Below, piece by piece: positions 1 through 4,770 of a stretch of DNA of 5,402 bases. Position 1 is the stretch's first letter, and each line of letters starts with the position of its first letter. Origin of the DNA: Ruaniaceae bacterium (GTDB taxonomy: Bacteria > Actinomycetota > Actinomycetes > Actinomycetales > Actinomycetaceae); NCBI GenBank assembly GCA_030450655.1, contig JAKDIE010000117.1, positions 1-5,402 of the forward strand, read 5' to 3'. Both the position numbers and the translations under genes were made by a program. The notes below the pieces were generated by a model. The model was not told the origin of the DNA. It made no database searches and worked only from the letters and a program-made list of their open reading frames with translations.

Positions 1-477
1 AATGGCGTTGTGGCACATGGCGCAGTTGGTGCGATACAGCAGCATTCCGTTCGCAGGGTCGCCAAGCTCGGGGTTCACCATTTCCGCGGTGGGGATTGCA
101 GGACCAGCCCCAAGTGACGCCACAAAGGCGGAAAGCTGCGCGGTCTGTTCCTCATCGAAGACCACCGGCTTCGCGGGTGCCTGCGTAACGAGTGCTGCCA
201 TCGGCATGCGGCCAGTGGAGACCTGGAAGTGGACGGATGCGGCACCTACCCCGATGAGAGACGGGCCGATATCGGTGCCCTCCGCCTGTGCGCCGTGGCA
301 GGTGGAGCAGTTCGCTTGAAAGAGCTTTTCTCCCTTCGTGATGTCGCTCGCATCGCCAGCGGTGGTATCCGCATGTGCAGACGATGAGATGACGGCATAG
401 ATAGCCGTCGCCAGTAGGAGCGCGAGAACCAGGAGCACCAACGGTGCAAACCGGCTGCGACGAGTCGATTCGGCCAT
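1..477 (-). CDS. qcrC: Cytochrome bcc complex diheme cytochrome c subunit QcrC (N-terminal 159 residues; 3' end beyond left edge)
   Basis: QcrC is the membrane-anchored diheme c-type cytochrome of the actinobacterial bcc complex. It passes electrons from the Rieske/cytochrome b core straight to the aa3 oxidase. The 159 codons seen open with a basic start (TRRSR) and a hydrophobic segment at about residues 10-30 (signal anchor), followed by an extracytoplasmic region. It carries two heme-binding CxxCH motifs, CSTCH at 57-61 and CAMCH at 152-156. The GRMPM stretch at 89-93 is where the axial Met of the first heme is expected. The spacing of about 95 residues between hemes fits two tandem cytochrome c domains. 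The ATG at 475-477 is preceded by an AAGGGAAG ribosome site and lies 13 bp after the ctaE stop, so the two are almost certainly one operon. qcrA and qcrB would be expected further left, outside the window. The family assignment is firm. The C-terminal membrane anchor is not visible. Confidence 0.96.
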   Translation of the reverse strand, partial: MAESTRRSRFAPLVLLVLALLLATAIYAVISSSAHADTTAGDASDITKGEKLFQANCSTCHGAQAEGTDIGPSLIGVGAASVHFQVSTGRMPMAALVTQAPAKPVVFDEEQTAQLSAFVASLGAGPAIPTAEMVNPELGDPANGMLLYRTNCAMCHNAI

Positions 478-480
478 GAA

Positions 481-488
481 CTTCCCTT
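481..488 (-). promoter_or_regulatory. Ribosome binding site of qcrC
   Basis: On the minus strand AAGGGAAG lies three bases upstream of the qcrC ATG, in the 13-bp gap after the ctaE stop. It resembles the anti-16S GGAGG core only partly (GGGAAG). It contrasts with ctaE, which has no such site, and fits internal translation initiation within a polycistronic message. Confidence 0.6.
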
Positions 489-490
489 AG

Positions 491-1123
491 CTAGCGAATG
501 AAATAGATCGTGACGAACAGGGCGACCCACACGAGGTCAACGAAGTGCCAGTAGTACGAGGTCACCACAGCGGATGTCGCTTCAAGGTGCCCGTAGCGCT
601 TCGCCGTGAAGACGCGCCCGAGGACGAAGAGGAAGGCGATCAATCCCCCGAGCACGTGCAAGCCGTGGAAGCCCGTGGTGATGAAGAATACTGCGCCATA
701 CGACGACGAAACATCGAGCCCCGCCTGGTACAGCTCCGCGTATTCGAAGACCTGTCCTGCGATGAAGAAGGCGCCCATCAAGAAGGTCAACGTGTACCAC
801 TCAACGACCCCCCACTTTTTGACCTGGAGCAAGGATCCAGTGCGCCGGGGGCGAAACTCTTCGGCCGCCCACACACCCATCTGGCAGGTGACGGACGAGA
901 GCACGAGGATGGTCGTGTTGACCAGGGCAAACTGAAGGTTCAGAATGCTGGACCACTCGAACCATTGCTCGGCGTGCACTGAACGGTGCGTGAAGTACAT
1001 GGCGAAAAGGCCCGCGAAGAACATGAGCTCGCTGGCGAGCCACACGATCGTTCCCACAGAGGTGGGATTCGGGCGCTCGACATGTGCATGCGGGACCGCG
1101 GCTACTGTTGACTGAGACGACAC
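491..1123 (-). CDS. ctaE: Cytochrome c oxidase subunit III (aa3 type)
   Basis: This is subunit III of the aa3 cytochrome c oxidase, an integral membrane protein that stabilises the catalytic subunit I. It has 210 residues and five predicted membrane helices (about 20-44, 60-82, 108-128, 142-168, 188-209), the short actinobacterial form lacking the first two helices of the seven-helix mitochondrial type. Family signatures are [10 protein letters not shown] at 16-25, the conserved Glu32 in SELMFF, GFHGLHV at 151-157 and [10 protein letters not shown] at 190-199. It begins with GTG at 1121-1123. An upstream ATG at 1129-1131 is out of frame and leads to a short dead end. There is no ribosome binding site before the GTG. 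Instead a CATAAT box ends six bases before it, which suggests a leaderless message. It is the first gene of the ctaE-qcrC operon and is divergent from the receiver gene/trpD pair, an order also recalled for mycobacteria (Rv2192c/Rv2193). Confidence 0.97.
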   Translation of the reverse strand: MSSQSTVAAVPHAHVERPNPTSVGTIVWLASELMFFAGLFAMYFTHRSVHAEQWFEWSSILNLQFALVNTTILVLSSVTCQMGVWAAEEFRPRRTGSLLQVKKWGVVEWYTLTFLMGAFFIAGQVFEYAELYQAGLDVSSSYGAVFFITTGFHGLHVLGGLIAFLFVLGRVFTAKRYGHLEATSAVVTSYYWHFVDLVWVALFVTIYFIR

Positions 1124-1129
1124 GTTGTC

Positions 1130-1135
1130 ATTATG
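1130..1135 (-). promoter_or_regulatory. -10 box of a probable leaderless ctaE promoter
   Basis: On the minus strand the hexamer CATAAT is followed by exactly six bases (GACAAC) and then the GTG of ctaE. Taking the last T as -7, transcription would start on the G of the start codon, giving an mRNA with no 5' leader. The absence of any ribosome binding site agrees with this. No convincing -35 hexamer is found at 16-19 bp, as is frequent for actinobacterial promoters. Confidence 0.6.
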
Positions 1136-1138
1136 GCT

Positions 1139-1148
1139 TGAAATTTCA
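1139..1148. repeat. 10-bp perfect palindrome upstream of ctaE
   Basis: TGAAATTTCA reads identically on both strands. It starts three bases upstream of the ctaE -10 hexamer, in the promoter spacer, where a bound dimer would block polymerase. It is AT-rich against a GC-rich background. An operator role is inference only, because a 10-bp palindrome in AT-rich promoter DNA can occur by chance. Confidence 0.35.
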
Positions 1149-1193
1149 CAAAACTCTCGCTGAAAGGGTCTAAAGTCCTACACAATTTTGTGA
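1146..1193. repeat. 8-bp inverted half-sites flanking the middle of the divergent intergenic region
   Basis: TCACAAAA at 1146-1153 is the exact reverse complement of TTTTGTGA at 1186-1193, with 32 bp between and 40 bp centre to centre, close to four helical turns. The right copy also forms its own small inverted repeat, CACAA-TT-TTGTG, at 1181-1192. The copies lie between the two divergent promoters, so a regulator contacting both, or each site serving one promoter, is possible. No known regulator is assigned. Confidence 0.35.
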
Positions 1194-1205
1194 TGCACGC
1201 CAACG

Positions 1206-1211
1206 TATGAT
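1206..1211 (+). promoter_or_regulatory. Possible -10 box for the receiver gene and trpD
   Basis: TATGAT matches the TATAAT consensus at five of six positions and lies in the intergenic region in the correct orientation. It would place the transcription start near 1218, giving a leader of about 21 bases that contains the ribosome binding site. The -35 region (CAATTT or nearby) is poor, so the call rests on the -10 match and position. Confidence 0.45.
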
Positions 1212-1226
1212 GGGCGTACCGTACCT

Positions 1227-1235
1227 GGAAGGAAG
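1227..1235 (+). promoter_or_regulatory. Ribosome binding site of the receiver-domain gene
   Basis: The purine run GGAAGGAAG ends three bases before the ATG at 1239; its GGAAGG core is about six bases from the start. This supports the ATG as the true start and makes this the only ribosome site upstream of the coupled pair with trpD, which has none of its own. Confidence 0.6.
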
Positions 1236-1238
1236 TCA

Positions 1239-1649
1239 ATGTCCGAGAAAGAAACTGCTCGCGTCTTGCTCTACAGCGACGATGCTGCAACTCGACGCCA
1301 CATCATCGATTCGGTCGGTCGCCGCGCCGCTAAGGATCTTCCCCTCCTCGAATGGGATGAGACTGCCACTGGGCCAGCCGTCGTCGGCAAGGTCGAAGAG
1401 AACTCGTACGATCTGCTCGTGCTCGACGGCGAGGCCGCGAAGATGGGCGGAATGGCCCTCGTGAAGCAACTGAAGAATGAAATCTACGAATGCCCACCCG
1501 CGATCGTGCTGATTGGACGCCCGTTGGACGAGTGGCTCGCGCACTGGTCCCAGGCAGACGGCTTCGTTCACGCACCTTACGAGCCCCGTGCGCTGCAGGA
1601 AACTATTGCCCGGCACCTTCGCGACCAGCTCGCGACGGCTGCGCAGTGA
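1239..1649 (+). CDS. Stand-alone degenerate response-regulator receiver-domain protein
   Basis: This protein of 136 residues has the length and pattern of one receiver (CheY-like) domain and no output domain. Seen: beta-1 RVLLYSDD with the acidic pair Asp14/Asp15, and beta-3 YDLLVLD with Asp63 at the phosphoacceptor position. Beta-4 is AIVLIG and beta-5/alpha-5 is GFVHAPYEP. The switch Thr/Ser after beta-4 aligns with Ile92, and the invariant Lys before the cis-Pro aligns with Ala112 (His111 is adjacent). Normal phosphorylation signalling is therefore doubtful, although the acidic pocket remains. The segment from about 64 to 108 is unusual for receivers, with GEAAKMGGM, a CPP at 85-87 and two Trp (99, 103). 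The start has a good ribosome site, and the stop overlaps the trpD GTG by 4 bp, so the two are translated together. I recall similar short proteins beside ctaE/trpD in other actinobacteria but cannot confirm it. Its function is unknown. Confidence 0.8.
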   Translation: MSEKETARVLLYSDDAATRRHIIDSVGRRAAKDLPLLEWDETATGPAVVGKVEENSYDLLVLDGEAAKMGGMALVKQLKNEIYECPPAIVLIGRPLDEWLAHWSQADGFVHAPYEPRALQETIARHLRDQLATAAQ

Positions 1650-2689
1650 CGTTTTCCTGGCCGGAACTCACATCCCGCGTCATCTCGGGCAGTGATCTCA
1701 CATCCGCCGAGACGGCGTGGGCGATGGACCAAGTGATGGGTGGGGGGACGTCTCCTGTTGTCCTAGCAGGATTCCTGACCGCCCTCGCGACCAAGGGTGA
1801 ATCCGTCGAAGAACTCGCGGGACTGGCAGATTCGATGCTCGCCCATGCCCAGACCGTCGATGCGCCACGTGACTCCCTCGACATCGTGGGGACTGGTGGC
1901 GACCGTGCCCGGACCGTGAACATATCGACGATGGCGGCGATCGCGATCGCGGGTGCGGGAGTGACGGTTGTGAAGCACGGGAACCGCGCATCCTCATCGG
2001 CCTCGGGCTCGGCGGATCTCCTGGAAGCACTCGGCGTGGACCTCACCCTCGATCGGGACGCTGTGGGGAGAGCGGCGACTGATGTGGGGATCACGTTCCT
2101 CTTCGCGAACCTCTTCCACCCGTCGATGCGTTATGCGGCGCCCACTCGCCGCGAACTCGGGATCGCGACATCCTTCAACTTGCTGGGTCCGCTCACGAAT
2201 CCGGCCCGCCCACGCGCCTCCGCCGTGGGTGTTTCGTCCGCACGGCATGCCCCCCTCGTGGCCGGCGTCTTCGCGGGGCGGGGCGCATCCGCGCTCGTGT
2301 TCCGCGGCCAGACTGGGCTCGATGAGCTCACCACCGTGGCGCCAAACGATGTGTGGGAGGTGCGCGACGGCGCGATCACGCACCAGGTCATTGACGCGAC
2401 AAACTTCAACATCCCGCGTGCAACCCTCGACGATCTTCGCGGTGCCGATCCCGCCTACAACGCGGAGGTGGCGCAGCGTGTCTTCGACGGCGAGGAAGGG
2501 ATCATTTTCGACACGGTGATGCTAAACGCTGCGGCCGGTCTGGTCGCCGCCGCAGACGACGCCGAGGGCAGTCTCGCAGAGCGGCTCTCGGCCGCGTGCG
2601 AGCGCGTCAGTGATTCGGTGCGCGCGGGTGACGCACGGCGCGTGCTGGAGCGCTGGATCGATTTCAACCGCGAGAACGCCGCATCCTAA
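1646..2689 (+). CDS. trpD: Anthranilate phosphoribosyltransferase
   Basis: TrpD transfers the phosphoribosyl group of PRPP to anthranilate, giving N-(5-phosphoribosyl)anthranilate, the second committed step of tryptophan synthesis in the cytosol. The product is 347 residues, normal for the family. The PRPP glycine loop GTGGD is at 82-86 and the NIST phosphate contact at 92-95. KHGNRASSSASGSADLLEALG spans 110-130, HPSMRYAAPTRRELG 158-172 with anthranilate-site Arg168/Arg169, and FNLLGPLTNPARP 177-189. The metal-binding Asp-Glu pair is 226-227. The start chosen is the GTG at 1646-1648, overlapping the preceding TGA as GTGA. An in-frame start further upstream would only add sequence read out of frame through the receiver gene. 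There is no ribosome site, so translation is probably coupled. No other trp genes are present here, an isolated trpD as recalled for mycobacteria. All key residues are intact. Confidence 0.97.
   Translation: MTFSWPELTSRVISGSDLTSAETAWAMDQVMGGGTSPVVLAGFLTALATKGESVEELAGLADSMLAHAQTVDAPRDSLDIVGTGGDRARTVNISTMAAIAIAGAGVTVVKHGNRASSSASGSADLLEALGVDLTLDRDAVGRAATDVGITFLFANLFHPSMRYAAPTRRELGIATSFNLLGPLTNPARPRASAVGVSSARHAPLVAGVFAGRGASALVFRGQTGLDELTTVAPNDVWEVRDGAITHQVIDATNFNIPRATLDDLRGADPAYNAEVAQRVFDGEEGIIFDTVMLNAAAGLVAAADDAEGSLAERLSAACERVSDSVRAGDARRVLERWIDFNRENAAS
2686..2689. other. Overlapping convergent stop codons (CTAA)
   Basis: The trpD stop TAA (2687-2689) and the TAG of the RAM gene (complement of CTA, 2686-2688) share the four bases CTAA. 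The two convergent genes thus have no intergenic DNA, and I see no hairpin with a T-run here that could terminate either message. Confidence 0.9.
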
Positions 2690-2973
2690 TCGGCCTGTTC
2701 GAACCCCAGGCCGAACGCCGCGTCAAGATCGTGGCGGGAGAAGGACTGGAACGCAATGTAGGTGCGAGTCTCGAGCACGCCCGTGACCTTCGAGATGTGA
2801 TTCGCGATGACGTCCGCCAGTTCTTCGTGGGCACTCACCCGCACCATGGCGATCAGGTCCGTATCGCCCGTCACCGAGTAGACCTCGCTGACCTTGGGGA
2901 GGTCAGCGACAGCCTGCGCAACCTCCGGAATCAGTGAAGGGGCTGTCTCGATGAGAACTATCGCGGTGATCAT
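2686..2973 (-). CDS. Stand-alone Lrp/AsnC ligand-binding (RAM) domain protein
   Basis: The 95-residue product matches the C-terminal effector domain of Lrp/AsnC regulators (an alpha/beta sandwich that dimerises and oligomerises, usually binding amino acids) and has no helix-turn-helix. Seen: beta-1 ITAIVLIE at 2-9, an alpha helix around 14-24, VSEVYSVTGDTDLIAMVRV at 28-46 with the typical GDTD turn at 36-39, a second helix at 49-60, and GVLETRTYIAF at 65-75. The tail after 78 is extra. Such proteins may act as amino-acid sensors or modify full-length Lrp proteins, but no partner is shown. The ATG at 2971-2973 is chosen because the domain starts there and a CATAAT box lies six bases upstream. 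A longer in-frame reading to 3084 would overlap the nuclease gene and adds no family-like sequence. It follows the nuclease gene by 16 bp and converges on trpD with overlapping stops. Confidence 0.88.
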   Translation of the reverse strand: MITAIVLIETAPSLIPEVAQAVADLPKVSEVYSVTGDTDLIAMVRVSAHEELADVIANHISKVTGVLETRTYIAFQSFSRHDLDAAFGLGFEQAD

Positions 2974-2979
2974 GACCCA

Positions 2980-2985
2980 ATTATG
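2980..2985 (-). promoter_or_regulatory. -10 box of a probable leaderless promoter for the RAM-domain gene
   Basis: On the minus strand CATAAT is followed by six bases (TGGGTC) and then the ATG, the same hexamer and spacing as at ctaE. Transcription would begin on the A of the start codon. The box sits in the 16-bp gap after the upstream nuclease gene, so any -35 contacts fall inside that gene's 3' end, where no consensus is seen. Read-through from the nuclease gene is also possible. Confidence 0.55.
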
Positions 2986-2989
2986 CCGC

Positions 2990-4735
2990 TCATCCGGCCG
3001 GCGGGTGGGGGACTCGTGCGGGCGAGTTGATTCCCAGCGCAATTGACGGCCCGGTGGGATCGATCTGGACGAGTCTGCAGTCACTCGCGCTCAGCCATTC
3101 GGAAACCAGTTGTGTCTCCTCGGCCGTGGCAGCCTCGCCCACCAGGGAAGGCTCCGGAACGTACTCGCTGCGCGCCACGGTCTGCTGAACCACCTCGTCC
3201 ACATTCGGCTCTCCTGGGTTGAGGAGTCCCACCCCTGCGAGGCGCCCCCACTTCATGACGGCAAGTTCCCATGCACCCAGCCCGGGCCGGGCACCCACCA
3301 CGAGGGGTTGGCGTGCCCACACGCCAAGCGATTCCGCGCGTGTTGCACCCACGAGGACCGCGCGGAGCCGTTCGCGGGCGTCGCGCGCCTCTTCGTAGCG
3401 CTGGGCCGCGGCGAACCGTTCGATCGTTGAGTGGAGATGCGCGACGACGCCCTCCACCTGCCCGTGGAGAGCGCGGCTGGCAGAGGCGACGGTCAGGTCC
3501 GGGTATACCACGTTCACGCACGGGCCGCAGCAGAGCCCCATCTCGAGGGATGCGCAGGGGCGCGCACCTTCGGTGGGCACGAGCGGCAAGCGGGTGGTGC
3601 AGGTGCGAATCGACGAGGCTGCGGTGAGCGCCTCCGCAGCCATCCGAGCCTGAGAGCGCGATGAGAAGGGCCCCCACGCCTTCCCGAGTTGAGCGAGCGG
3701 CAGCGAGCGCACAACGGTGGGGCGGGGATGGCTCTCGTCCGTGAGCCGTACCCACGGCCGCGTGCGTGCGCGCTTGGAGCGGATGTTGTACGGCGGCTGC
3801 AACGAGTCGATGAGTCGCAGCTCGCGCACCCGCGCTTCCAGTAAGGTGTCACATTCAATCGCGCGGACGGACTGCGCCAGATCGAGCATGTCGCCCATGC
3901 GGCGCCGCGTGTCCGATCCCGTGAAGTACGACTTCACTCGGGGGCGCAGGCTCACGCTGGATCCCACGTAGAGGATCTCTCCGCCGGGCCCCACAAACTG
4001 GTAGACGCCCGGGCCATCGGGAACGTGTTCGGTCATGCGGGATTTTGCGCGACGCGAGGGAGGCACCCGCTGCGAAATGGTGCGCAGATCTTCGGCGTGC
4101 GTGAGCCCGAGTGGTGCGAGTCTTTCCAAGAGGCGGTGAAGCACCTCTCCCGTGGCTCGGGCGTCATCAAGAGCGCGGTGGGTCGGCTGGGTGGCGGTGC
4201 CGAAGATGCGCGCGAGGGTGCCGAGTTTGTGATTGGGAGTGTCCTCCCGGGTCAGCGCGCGCCGTGAGAGCAGAAGCGTATCGACCACCACGGGCTGCGG
4301 CCACGCTATGTCGTGACGCAGGCACGCCGCTCGCAGGAATCCCACGTCGAACCGGGCGTTGTGAGCGACGAGCGCGCACTCGGGCCCGAAGCGGGCGAAC
4401 TCCAGGAAGGTCGGCAGGACGGCGTCGATCGGTGGCGCAGCGGCGACCATCGCGGAGGTGATACCCGTCAGCGATGAGATTGCTGGGGGGATCGCGCGGC
4501 GTGGATTGACCAGGGTTTGGAATTCGCCGATCACCACCCCGCCCCGGAGCTTCACCGCTGCAATCTCGGTGATCGAATCCTCCGTGGAGCGCCCCCCTGT
4601 GGTCTCCAGATCGACCACGACGAAGGTCAACTCGCTCAGAGGGGTCCCGAGTGAGTCGAAACTCAGTTGCTCCGAGGCGCCCGGATGATCCAGATCGAGG
4701 AATCGACCTGGGCGCATGCGAGTGGGCGTGGACAT
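2990..4735 (-). CDS. DEDDh 3'-5' exonuclease fused to UvrC-like GIY-YIG nuclease half
   Basis: This 581-residue two-nuclease fusion probably acts in DNA repair or processing. Residues about 36-206 form a DnaQ-type (Pol III epsilon-like) exonuclease: ExoI VVDLETTG with Asp42 and Glu44, ExoII HNARFDVGFLR with Asp130, and ExoIII HRALDDA with His186 and Asp191, so all DEDDh residues are present. Residues about 238-320 form a GIY-YIG domain: GVY at 243-245, YVG at 256-258, candidate catalytic Arg266 and Glu305, ending PPYN as in UvrC. A WGPF motif follows at 354-357, then a cysteine set (379, 394, 402, 406), then a UVR-like helix pair at about 438-461 (FAAAQRYEEARDARERL). The C-terminal 120 residues are unassigned. 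The RNase H-like second nuclease and HhH domains of true UvrC are absent, so this is not UvrC. M. tuberculosis Rv2191 is recalled as the same architecture. An in-frame GTG at 4742-4744 is an alternative start; neither has a ribosome site. Confidence 0.93.
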   Translation of the reverse strand: MSTPTRMRPGRFLDLDHPGASEQLSFDSLGTPLSELTFVVVDLETTGGRSTEDSITEIAAVKLRGGVVIGEFQTLVNPRRAIPPAISSLTGITSAMVAAAPPIDAVLPTFLEFARFGPECALVAHNARFDVGFLRAACLRHDIAWPQPVVVDTLLLSRRALTREDTPNHKLGTLARIFGTATQPTHRALDDARATGEVLHRLLERLAPLGLTHAEDLRTISQRVPPSRRAKSRMTEHVPDGPGVYQFVGPGGEILYVGSSVSLRPRVKSYFTGSDTRRRMGDMLDLAQSVRAIECDTLLEARVRELRLIDSLQPPYNIRSKRARTRPWVRLTDESHPRPTVVRSLPLAQLGKAWGPFSSRSQARMAAEALTAASSIRTCTTRLPLVPTEGARPCASLEMGLCCGPCVNVVYPDLTVASASRALHGQVEGVVAHLHSTIERFAAAQRYEEARDARERLRAVLVGATRAESLGVWARQPLVVGARPGLGAWELAVMKWGRLAGVGLLNPGEPNVDEVVQQTVARSEYVPEPSLVGEAATAEETQLVSEWLSASDCRLVQIDPTGPSIALGINSPARVPHPPAG

Positions 4736-4762
4736 CGTGATCACACGGTACCCACGCCCACT
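4721..4762. repeat. 11-bp perfect inverted repeat around the start of the nuclease fusion gene
   Basis: AGTGGGCGTGG at 4721-4731 and CCACGCCCACT at 4752-4762 are exact reverse complements separated by 20 bp. On the minus strand the loop contains the GTG and ATG candidate starts, and the right-hand part of the stem encodes the first residues. The loop also holds the 8-bp palindrome GTGATCAC (4737-4744). It could be an mRNA hairpin on read-through transcripts from the acyl-CoA ligase gene, or a DNA operator. There is no T-run for a classical terminator. Confidence 0.7.
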
Positions 4763-4770
4763 GACACGAA

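Noticed and set aside
1146..1193. A CRP/GlxR-type site made of TCACA and TGTGA.
   Set aside because: The half-sites are in the opposite order and 35 bp apart, not TGTGA-N6-TCACA, so no cAMP-receptor site can be claimed.
1102..1290. A short minus-strand reading frame through the intergenic region and ctaE start, including an ATG at 1131.
   Set aside because: It is out of frame with ctaE, covers both divergent promoters and the receiver gene's start, and has no recognisable features.
1490..1645. An in-frame N-terminal extension of trpD by about 52 codons.
   Set aside because: It overlaps the receiver gene in another frame, reads as low-complexity Arg/Ala/Pro-rich sequence, and would exceed the normal TrpD length. 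The GTGA overlap start fits better.
2974..3084. A longer start for the RAM-domain gene, adding 37 residues.
   Set aside because: The extension overlaps the nuclease gene's 3' end, has no Lrp/AsnC helix-turn-helix and shows no family features. The domain begins exactly at the ATG at 2973.
3081..3755. A 224-codon open frame on the minus strand within the nuclease gene.
   Set aside because: It is a shifted-frame reading of a GC-rich gene, very rich in Arg, Gly and Pro. The nuclease frame has all catalytic motifs continuous across this stretch.
2990..4735. Annotation of the fusion as UvrC or as DNA polymerase III epsilon.
   Set aside because: It has the GIY-YIG half but not the RNase H-like or HhH domains of UvrC, and it has a DnaQ domain joined to that half, so neither name describes it.
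4721..4762. An intrinsic terminator after the acyl-CoA ligase gene.
   Set aside because: The stem is strong, but the loop is 20 nt, no T-run follows on the minus strand, and the second arm lies inside the next gene's coding sequence.
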